Origin: Mercurialis annua
Lineage: Eukaryota; Streptophyta; Magnoliopsida; Malpighiales; Euphorbiaceae
DNA length: 64,000 nucleotides
NCBI RefSeq assembly: GCF_937616625.2
Contig: NC_065577.1
Location: 11,263,001 to 11,327,000, forward strand
Direction: 5' to 3'
Made by a program: the position numbers and the translations under genes. The notes beneath the pieces were generated by a model that was given only the letters and a program-made list of their open reading frames with translations, made no database searches and was not told where the DNA came from. Below, piece by piece: positions 56,431 through 64,000 of this stretch. The first letter of the stretch is position 1, and the number at the start of each line of letters is the position of its first letter.

Positions 56431-58524
56431 CTATCATCCCTAAAACGATTTTCCATTGAAACGATTCCATCTGACTGTGCTTGTTGTCTCCTAAAATCCC
56501 TAAATCCCTAATTTGCGATCGCTATGAAGAAGAACAAGAAGAATCCAGTGCATGTGTTTGTTCCTCCTGGTGGAAGTCCTCTCACTCCATCTCTAGTTGA
56601 GGTAAGTTTTTTGATTTTGTTATTTGCTTTAGTTAAATTCTATAGGGTAAGAAACATTTTCATTGATAAACAAAATATGTATGCAGCAACGAATATTGCA
56701 ATCTGGGTTTTCTATGTGGTATCATTATGATGGGGATTTTCATACTTCCAGTGGTGATATGATTTACATGGGGGGAAGAATAGAGGCAGATTATGGTTAC
56801 TGTCCAGATAGGGTTCAATTTTTATGTATTCAAAAGTTTGCTGAAAAACTAGGGTTTAAAGACAGTAAAATTAGATATCGAGTCCCTGGTATGCCGTTAA
56901 AAAGTGGATTAAGAGCATTAGATTGTGATAAAGCTGTGTTGGAGATGGTGAAATTTGTTATGCTTGGGAATGATAAAATAGATGTGTATGTGGAAGGGCA
57001 GAAACTGGATTCTTGTGACAATGCAGGTGGGAGTGAAGCAGTGGCTGACTATCTTCCTACTCAAAACTCCATAGTGTTAGACAATGTAGATGACAATTTA
57101 GGTGCTAGTGGATCAGGGGTTGACAAAGCTAGTGCAGCAGGGGTTGACAATGCTAGTGGAGCAGGGGTAGAATTTGAAAATGAACCAGCCACTTCATTAT
57201 CAGGTGTATTTGAGGCAACCACAAGCAATGAGAAGCAGAAACAGAATGATCAAGAACATGAAGATGTTGGTGGTTTGGAGGCACCCATTGCTGGAACTGG
57301 AGAAGATACAAGGGCAGGCTTGGCACAACTTGAAGAGGATGAGGTTGAAGATGCACTACTATCCTGATGGGTCTGAAACTGATGATGGATTAGACGACGA
57401 TGAGATGTCAGACGACGAAGAATACATATGCTCTAGAAGGTTACTCCACCAGAAAAACAAAAATGTAGTATCCAATGACCATGTTGCAGTGTCTGGTCTG
57501 GATAATTTCAGTAGACAAACTGTTGATCATAGTGCTGAGGTACCAATTCAAAATGCAGATGAGGCGGCTGGGTATGCTTCTGATTATGGAGACAGTGAGT
57601 GTGATGTGAATTCTCTTGGCACATCTGAGGAAGAGAACTTGGATGAGGTAGATAAACTGCAAAGGAAGATGAGGAAGGTCTATGACCCTAGATGTGATCA
57701 TAAGTCCTTGCAGTTTGTAGTAGGCATGAGGTTTGAAAGCTGCCAACAATTAAAAGAGGCTGTGCAGAAGTGGGGAATTGTAATTGGACGTAATGTGAAA
57801 ATTGTTAGGAGAAATTTCAATAAGTTTGAGGCTGTGTGTCATGAGGGATGTAGATGGAGATTGTATGCTAGCTTGATAAGGGAGGAAAACACTTTTGCTA
57901 TTAGGAAGCTACAACCCAATCACACATGTAGTAGAGTAACAAGGAATAGAGCTGCTACATCTAATTGGATTGCAAAGGAATTTATCTCAAAATTTAGGAG
58001 AAATCCTAATTGGGATGTAAAGGAATTGGCAGGTGATTTGATGGAGAAGTATGCAGTTGATGCAGGAAAATTCAAATGTTATAGAACTAGGTATGAGGCT
58101 ACAAAAATGTTAAAGGGTTCAGTTACTGAACATTATGCCTTATTGAGGTCATACAAGGCAGAGTTAATGAGGGTTGATAGAGCTGGCAGGTTTGATTTTT
58201 TAATTAATGAAGCCGATGGTACATTTGAGGGATTTTTTTATTGGGTTCAGTGCTTTAAGAGAAGGGTTCAAAAGAGGTTGCAGGTTGGTGCTTGGTTTTG
58301 ATGGGTGTTTTTTGAAAACAGAATTGGGTGGGGCCCTATTAGCTGCAGTTGCAAAAGATGGGAATGATCAGATGTATCCTGTGTTTTGGGCAGTAGTTCA
58401 AAGTGAGAATGAACATTTTTGGACTTGGTTTATGAACATTGTTTTTGAGGAGCTAAATCTTGGGGATGGGCTAGGCTGGACTTTTATAAGTGATCAACAA
58501 AAGGTATGAACCCTATTTTATTGC

Positions 58525-58668
58525 AAACTGTTAGTGTTAAATACTAATAAACTGTTACTGTTAAATACTAAGTGTGTTAGTTATAAACTGTTACTGTTAA
58601 ATACTAAGTGTGTTAGTTATAAACTGTTAATGTTAAATACTTATAAACTGTTAGTTAATGTTTTGGCA
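58525..58668 (+). repeat. Minisatellite in transposase intron 2
   Basis: Imperfect tandem copies of AAACTGTTACTGTTAAATAC with an AAGTGTGTTAGTTAT spacer, about 36-bp period. It lies wholly within the intron at 58504-58719. Confidence 0.8.
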
Positions 58669-59784
58669 TGTTTTGGCATGGGTTAATTTTTAGGCATGTT
58701 TTGGATATTTGTCTAACAGGGCCTTTGCAATGCCATAGGAAAGCTGGCACCCCTGGCCCAACACAGAAACTGTGCAAGACATGTGTACTGCAATTGGAAG
58801 AAAGAGTTCAAGGGTCAGGCATTGAAGAAATTATTTTGGATTGCAGCAAGACAAACTTATGAGGCTGGCTTGAAGTTGGCTTTGACAAAACTGATGGATG
58901 AAAATGAGGCAGCCTATTTGGACTTCATACAAAGGGATCCCACCAAATTCTGTAAGGCTTATGTTTCTGAGCATAGTAAAAATGATATGATAGACAATAA
59001 CATATGTGAAACCTTCAATGGGTACATTGTTAGGGCTAGGGTCAAGCACATTATAGACATGCTAGAGGACATTAGGGTTAATCTTATGGAGAGGACTCAC
59101 ACTAAACTGACACATATGTGTGGGGAACTGATACAATTTGTCCTAGGATTAGAAAAAAGTTAGAGGAAATTAAATATTACAGTAGGATGTGTTCTGTCAA
59201 GCCAGCAGTGGGTGACACATTTGAGGTTAGCATTGGGGAGGATGGATTTGTGGTGGACCTGCCCAATGGTACATGTGCATGTAGGGCCTGGCAGCACAAA
59301 GACTGTGCAGATTTTGTGGACAACTGCTATAGTGTGGGATTATATATTGAAACCTATAGGTATGCTTTACAACCATTGAATGGGAGAAAAATGTGGCCTG
59401 AAGCAACTGGTAACAATATTTTACCCCCACCTTTCAAGAAGATGCCAGGGAGGCCCAAGAAAAAAAGAAGAAAGGGAATTGAGGAATTGGAAATGGACAA
59501 GATGACCAGACATGGTGTTCAAATGACATGTAAAATTTGCAATCAAGTTGGGCATAACAAAAGAACTTGTCTCGCAAAATATAACAATGCAGTTAGGAGA
59601 CCAGACAAGCCCCCTGTGAGTTTATTTAATTGTAAATTCTGTGTGTTTTGCTATGTTTTATCATGATATTTTGATGTTAATTTGGTGTGTTCTGTATTTG
59701 TTAGGCTCCAAGAGGGAGACCTAGAAAGCATCCTATAGCCCAACCTGGTGAATCTTCAGGTGCACCTAAACCTAAGAGGGGTAG

Positions 59785-59865
59785 ACCTGCTGCAAAGGGT
59801 CATGCTACAAAGGGACCTGCTGCAAAGGGTCCTGCTGCAAAGGGACCTGCTGCAAAGGCTCCTGG
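59785..59865 (+). repeat. Tandem repeat encoding GPAAK units
   Basis: 15-bp units (GCTGCAAAGGGTCCT and variants) in exon 4 encode AAKGP repeats between GRP-type AT-hook-like motifs. This is a basic tail likely to contact DNA. Confidence 0.75.
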
Positions 59866-60245
59866 AGGCAGGCTTACTCGAAGTGCAAGTACACCAGCTT
59901 CATCTCAGGCAAGAACCAGAATGACTGCACACACCCCATACCAACAGCCAAGAATGGCTACCACAACTCAGCCAAATATGGCTACCACAGCTCCAACACA
60001 TGGTGGCTTTACCAGGTTATATTCAGAACCTGGTGGCAACATCTACACAAGGGTAAGGTTTTCATAATTTAACTTGCAAAACCATTTAATAAGTAAACAG
60101 TGTGTTGATAGTGTTGTTTTGTAATTTGTTATAGCCACCTCGTGGAGGATTTGGACGCGGCAGAGGACGTGGAAGGGCTACTGGAAATGGAGGAGTGCCA
60201 AACTATGGGACCTCCAGTTCTCAAGCTAGTGTAACTAAGCCTTAG

Positions 60246-60806
60246 CCTTAGATTAGTTGAAATTGTATAGGCTTTTTGAAACTGCTATGCAGGCTTTTTG
60301 TAACTGCTAGAACAGTTATTTTGCAACTGGAATGCCAGTTTTTTGCACCTGCTTGTTGCAGGTTTATAGGTTAGTTTTGTGGAACCTGGTTGTTGCTGGT
60401 TCTGCTAGACCCATTTTTTGCACCTGCTTGTAGCAGGTTTTGATAGAATGACAGTTTGTAAATTACATTAGTTACATACATTCTATTACTAATACAGGTT
60501 ATGCTATTTAGGTTATGCAGTTTTGTATCCATTTTGCACCTGCAATGCTTTATATATGGTATGAATTTGAAGTTGCATAAACTCAAAAGTTGCATAAACT
60601 CATAATAAAGTTGCATAAAATACTTGAACATTCTAACAGCAATAAACCAGCCTACAACCATCCTAATAAAGTTGCATAATAAACAGAATAAACCATCCTA
60701 CAACCAAAATACATTAACATTCTAACAGCAACTTAAGGACCAGCATTCTAGAACCAAAATACATTAACATCAACATAACATTACTATAAACTAACAACCA
60801 TCAAGG
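60246..60806. other. Convergent 3' flanks of the two MULE genes
   Basis: Contains several diverged copies of TTTTTGCACCTGCTTGT-like text and GTTGCATAAACTC/ACATTCTAACAGC repeats. No ORF of note. Holds the 3' UTRs and terminators of both genes. Confidence 0.6.
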
Positions 60807-61628
60807 TTACTCCAGCATCTTCTGATCAGCCTGACAATAATTAAAAGAAATCGCTGAAACAATCACAAGCAGCATAATTATGAACCAAATGATCCTCATC
60901 AGCACTTGATTTCTCTTCTGTAGACTCTTTTTGTCCTGCAACAGTTTAGCCTTGATGCCTCCAAGCTTATCAGCTTGCTTCCCAACTCTGGAGTTCATCT
61001 CAGCCATTTCATTCACCGTTTGTTGCAGCTCAAGGTTCTTACGATCAGCTTCCTCCACTTTCCAATTCATCACACCTAGAAGTCCTCGACAAGCAGTCAT
61101 CCTACATGTGTTGCTTTGCAGCTCAATTCTAAGCTTTGACTCCGCCTCAGTTTTCACCTTCAATGCCTCTTCCAGTGCATCCCTCTTATCAATTAACTTG
61201 GTCATAACTTTTCTTTCACGACCAGTTACCTCTGGGTCGATCCACTCAAAGAAATTGCAGTCATCATGCTTCACACAACCATCAAATGCATAATAGTTAG
61301 ACAAAACAACAAACTTTATCAACCTAAATGTCACAACCCTAACATACAGCCAGACCCAAATTTTATCAACTACAAGACCAAACCCAAAATTTATCAAATC
61401 CAAGAGCAGACACAAACTTTATCAAATGCAGGTCATAAGAAAATTTACCTCTCTAAACTTGCACCGGTAAAACCTCCTTCCAGGGTTCCCTTTCGTGTAT
61501 GCCGTATACACAGAAGCAGCAACGTCATGGCAGCAATGCTTCTGAGGAATGGCATTGAATTCTGAACTCGTTGCTTCAGAGTAAACGGCACTGCTTCCGG
61601 TACTTGTCTCGTAATCATGCTTCGTCAT
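60807..61628 (-). CDS. GRF-type zinc finger protein with coiled coil and C-terminal membrane segment (second MULE gene)
   Basis: Two exons on the minus strand, 61628-61449 and 61268-60807, phase 0 with GT-AG ends, give 213 residues. The GRF finger is at about residues 30-72: a CC pair, then NPGRRFYRC (48-56) and CNFFEW (64-69), the signature Gly-Arg-Phe block. The first ligand position looks like HCC rather than C-x-C. A charged coiled coil rich in E/K/L follows (about 80-185), then a hydrophobic helix (VLMRIIWFIIMLLVIVSAI, about 183-203). GRF fingers are known nucleic-acid-binding modules, but the plant GRF-plus-anchor type has no assigned function. The gene starts next to the right TIR and runs toward the transposase gene. 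The frame is intact although the transposase is not. A decayed homologue lies at 9194-10500. Confidence 0.82.
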
Positions 61629-61689
61629 TCAAACTTGGTAACAAGAAACCAAGTGTAGGAGGATATGAATTAGGAATTTTTCAGAGGGG

Positions 61690-62084
61690 AATTAGGGATT
61701 TGGAGAATTAGGGATTTCAGAGGGGAATTAGGGGTTTTATTAGGGATTTGAGAGGGAAATAGAAATTAGGTCGGGCGGGAGTGAGGGGGAAGGGGGAAAA
61801 TTGGTTTTGATTGAAACGGCGCCGTTTTAATTAACAAAAACGGCGCCGTATTGAGTAAATATGGAGCGTATTGGAGGGAGCACGGAACGACGTCGTATGG
61901 TGAAGCCACGCTGGAAGATGACATGGACCTCCGGCGTGCCACGTAGGATTAATCAGCTCGGAAATGAGGCTTGGGCTAATAAATAAAAACATTTGAAAGT
62001 TCGTGCTACCGGTTGATACAAATTAAAGTATGTGCTTAAAACGAAAAAAACGCTAAAGTATGTGCTATATCATACAAAAAACCC
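61690..62084 (-). repeat. Right TIR of the MULE
   Basis: Inverse of 56042-56430. It lies about 60 bases upstream of the GRF gene start (minus orientation) and is the likely promoter of that gene. Confidence 0.85.
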
Positions 62085-62171
62085 TAAAATTAAAATATGA
62101 TTATATTTCCAAAATCACAATGTTTAATTCCATATACGAAATAAATATATCTATAATCAACATAAAAATAA

Positions 62172-62487
62172 GGGTTAATTACATATAAAATCATGACCTT
62201 TGCACCAAATTTCAAAAATAACATGACCTTTAAAATGTGTCAATCACAGACACCACCTTTCATTTATTTTCAAAAATAACATCGGCAATTTTTAGTGACA
62301 TTTTTTCTGACGTGGCATGACACGTGGCAACTCCATAGTGTGTCCAAGTCAGCGAAATTTCACCAAAAATGTGCCCATGATGAAATTGAAAAGAAATGAA
62401 AGATAATGTCTATGATTGCCACGATTTAAAAGTCATATTATTTTTGAAACTTTGTGTAAAAGTTATGATTTTATATGCAATTAACCC
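62172..62487. mobile_element. Mutator-type MITE, 316 bp
   Basis: Termini GGGTTAATTACATATAAAA and the inverse TTTTATATGCAATTAACCC, flanked by a perfect 9-bp target duplication TAAAAATAA (62163-62171 and 62488-62496). Inserted 88 bases from the MULE end. The terminus matches the left end of the decayed element at 8672. Confidence 0.92.
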
Positions 62488-62496
62488 TAAAAATAA

Positions 62497-63026
62497 ACAA
62501 TTAATTTGATTTAAATACTATAAGTTCGCCATTTTTAACTCATTGGTAATTAAAGTCATTTATTATTTATTACCAAATATTAAATAAAATAAATAAGGCT
62601 AAAGGTACAAAAAAAAACCCTCAACTTATTCAAAAACTACAAGACAGCCCTTAAACTTGTTTTTGGTCCAAAACGACCCCTTAATTTTTTTTTTCAAACA
62701 AAAAACCCCTTCTGCCCAAAATCTATGTTAAATGATGACGTGGCACATAAGAAAAAAGGTTAAAAACATCTTTAATGTTTAAAAGACTTACCAATTTTAT
62801 ACTTATGAATTGTTTTAATCATTTTCACCCTCTTCATTATTTAAAAACCTATAATTAATTAAAATTATAAATTAAAATTCAATTAAACCTATCAAAAACT
62901 AAATAAACACTTCAAAATCCAATTAAATTAATCAAAGTCTAATCAGCCACTGATTTCCGGCCGCCGCCACTCACCGACCGCCAGCATTTTCTTTCCGGCG
63001 ATCAATGTTTTTTGTCGGCGGTGGTG
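62497..63026. other. AT-rich region, possible transposon terminus
   Basis: The segment from about 62596 (GGCTAAAGGTACAAAAAAAA, then ACCCTCAACTTATTC) resembles a MULE-type terminus, but no inverse end was found. No gene. Confidence 0.35.
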
Positions 63027-63294
63027 TTCATCCCTTTTAAGGGATGAAAATGCACTGTTCATCCCTTTTATGGGATGAACTGAGATGTTCATCCCTAAAA
63101 GGGATGAACAATGGCATTCATCTTCATCCCTTAAAAGGGATGAACAGTGGCAGTTCATCCCTAAAAGGGATGAACAGCAGCTGTGTGTTCATCCCTAAAA
63201 GGGATGAACAACAGCTGTGTGTTCATCCCTAAAAGGGGATGAACAACTCATGTTCATCCCTAAAAGGGATGAACACACAGCTGCTGTTCATCCC
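63027..63294. repeat. Array of eight and a half hairpin repeats (TTCATCCCTAAAAGGGATGAA)
   Basis: Eight near-identical 21-22 bp palindromes are separated by 4-14 bp spacers, some of which are themselves similar (CAGCTGTGTG). A ninth half unit (TTCATCCC) ends where the LTR at 63295 begins. Each unit can form a stem of about 8-9 bp with a 4-base loop. Confidence 0.9.
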
Positions 63295-63478
63295 TGTAAT
63301 ATCCCGTAAAATTTTAATTTTTTTTTTGTAATTTCCGACGTGGTTCCGAGTGTTTTGAAATTATTCAAAATTGGTTGTCGGTTCAAGTTAGTTCGTTGGG
63401 TTAGCCTTGGGCCCAAGAAAATTAATCAACTCCTTTTGGCCCAAGGGAAATTGGCAAAGCCAATTTCTCGTTCGAAAT

Positions 63479-63586
63479 AACACAGGTCTCGAACGAGACC
63501 TGTGTTAATCCTCTTTGTTCTCGTTCCAGAACGTGGTTCTCGAACAAGAACAAAGGCCTTTTTGCTGGTCTCGTACGAGACCAGCA
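63479..63586 (+). promoter_or_regulatory. Palindrome cluster upstream of the LTR TATA-like box
   Basis: Two strong inverted repeats with the core GGTCTCG-N2-CGAGACC (63485-63500 and 63568-63583). Between them is a looser one with TTGTTCTCG/CGAACAAGAACAA words. They lie 75-180 bases upstream of a TATA-like sequence. Confidence 0.6.
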
Positions 63587-63599
63587 ATGGGCCTTGCGG

Positions 63600-63620
63600 C
63601 GGGGGGGGGGGGGGGGGGGG
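63600..63620 (+). repeat. Poly-G tract
   Basis: About 21 consecutive G, then A and four more G. It could form a G-quadruplex between the palindrome cluster and the presumed LTR transcription start. Its length may be affected by sequencing. Confidence 0.85.
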
Positions 63621-64000
63621 GAGGGGTGTTTGGGGATTTATTTCTCCGTTTCGGAGCCTTTAAATGACGAAACTCCAACCCTAATCTCTTCTCCTTGCTG
63701 CAAGCTAACCCTAACTGCCATTGTTCATCCAATTCTCTGAAGATTCGCTGATCAAAATCACTCTTGAAGTTTGCTGAAAATCATCGGTAAGTTGTTTTGA
63801 AATTTCAGATTTTACTTTCGAACGGCATTGCGTATTTCTGATCGTTCTCATCCGTTTCTAGATCGAAATCAAAATCGTTTGTTTCCGGACGATCTAGACT
63901 CGCGTACATTCGATCTCCCACCTCATTTTCGTAAACGGTACGCTATCGATCTCGTTTTAATCGTCGTACGGTTTCCGTTCAAAGTTATGAATTCTATTTT

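Larger units (their letters stand above)
56524..60245 (+). pseudogene. MURA-like MULE transposase gene, frameshifted
   Basis: Exons: 56524-56601, 56687-58503, 58720-59615, 59705-60052, 60135-60245, all with GT-AG introns. Domains in order: an N-terminal PB1-like region; an acidic linker; the MuDR DNA-binding region (VGMRFESCQQLKEAV...CRWRLYAS...HTCSR); the MULE catalytic domain (LVLGFDGCFLKTELGG, then WAVVQSENE, then TFISDQQKGL); a SWIM remnant (CACRAWQ); a CCHC knuckle (CKICNQVGHNKRTC); and an AT-hook/GPAAK tail. Frame breaks occur near 57353, in a T7 run at 58233-58239, and near 59116. The SWIM finger lacks its C-x-H half, probably through an internal deletion. The element moved recently, so either another copy supplies the transposase or some breaks are sequence errors. 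Confidence 0.85.
56042..62084. mobile_element. Mutator-like element (MULE) with two convergent genes, 6043 bp
   Basis: Perfect 9-bp target duplication TAAAATTAA (56033-56041 and 62085-62093). Long TIRs start GGGTTTTTTGTATGATATAG. The outer ~270 bases differ at only about three positions, so insertion is recent. Gene 1 (plus) is a MURA-like transposase, frameshifted. Gene 2 (minus) is an intact GRF zinc finger gene. The two-gene convergent layout recalls maize MuDR (mudrA/mudrB), with each gene starting next to its own TIR. Confidence 0.93.
63295..64000 (+). mobile_element. Start of a Gypsy (Tekay-like) LTR, runs off the window
   Basis: Begins TGTAATATCCCGTAAAATTT, related to the LTR starts at 10893 and (minus) 29537. 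It has interrupted the hairpin array; the preceding bases ATCCC are the expected target duplication. It contains 13-bp and 10-bp arm palindromes at 63479-63506 and 63565-63586, a poly-G run at 63600-63620 and a TATA-like TTTAAAT near 63659. Confidence 0.7.

Noticed and set aside
62943..63232. ORFs across the hairpin array (SSLKGMN-type repeats)
   Set aside because: They come from the repeated palindromes read in both strands and have no start context or homology.
63027..63294. CRISPR-like spaced repeats
   Set aside because: Units are perfect palindromes with short, variable, partly repeated spacers, in plant nuclear DNA next to an LTR. There are no cas genes. Better described as a hairpin repeat array.

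Overview
The window is AT-rich plant nuclear DNA, most likely from a eudicot. The evidence is a spliced plant-type mitochondrial ADP/ATP carrier, a cluster of CC-NB-LRR (CNL) resistance genes, and dense nested plant transposons: Stowaway, Helitron, hAT and Mutator elements, Copia/Sirevirus, and Gypsy elements. I saw no tRNA, rRNA or CRISPR. The species cannot be named from this sequence.

Layout. (1) 1-3.35 kb: ADP/ATP carrier gene on the minus strand, three coding exons plus a non-coding first exon. (2) 3.5-8.6 kb: two related non-autonomous Helitrons lying end to end, each carrying a smaller element (hAT-type in A, Stowaway in B), with another Stowaway abutting A. (3) 8.6-16.5 kb: a decayed MULE carrying a GRF-zinc-finger pseudogene, a truncated Gypsy LTR, a gag-protease relic, a diverged tandem repeat split by a Stowaway, and a second truncated Gypsy LTR. 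(4) 16.5-33.5 kb: a Sirevirus-like Copia element whose two ends are inverted copies of its own 3' end. Its env-position ORF has a promoter-like region of its own and is split by a 9.56-kb LTR element without coding capacity (target duplication CTTCA). Its right LTR is split by a solo LTR (target duplication GGCCC). (5) 33.5-37.5 kb: 3' half of a Gypsy element with a protease fragment, no pol, a tandem repeat, a broken antisense ORF, a poly-G polypurine tract and a 3' LTR. (6) 37.5-52.1 kb: CNL cluster. One intact gene is on +, one intact gene is on - (convergent), and a minus-strand pseudogene resembling the first lacks the P-loop. (7) 52.1-62.5 kb: several TIR elements and a 6.04-kb Mutator-like element with a perfect 9-bp target duplication and near-identical long TIRs. 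It holds a frameshifted MURA-like transposase gene and a convergent, intact gene for a GRF zinc finger protein with a coiled coil and a C-terminal membrane segment. (8) 62.5-64 kb: an array of hairpin repeats cut by the start of another Gypsy-like LTR that runs off the window.

The functional host genes are the ADP/ATP carrier and the two intact CNL genes. The most unusual signals lie in the transposons. They are the palindromic Sirevirus, its LTR-like promoter in front of the env-position ORF, a short palindrome core (TCTCG-N2-CGAGA) found upstream of TATA boxes in two unrelated retroelements, and a GRF-finger/membrane-anchor gene that appears twice in MULE settings.
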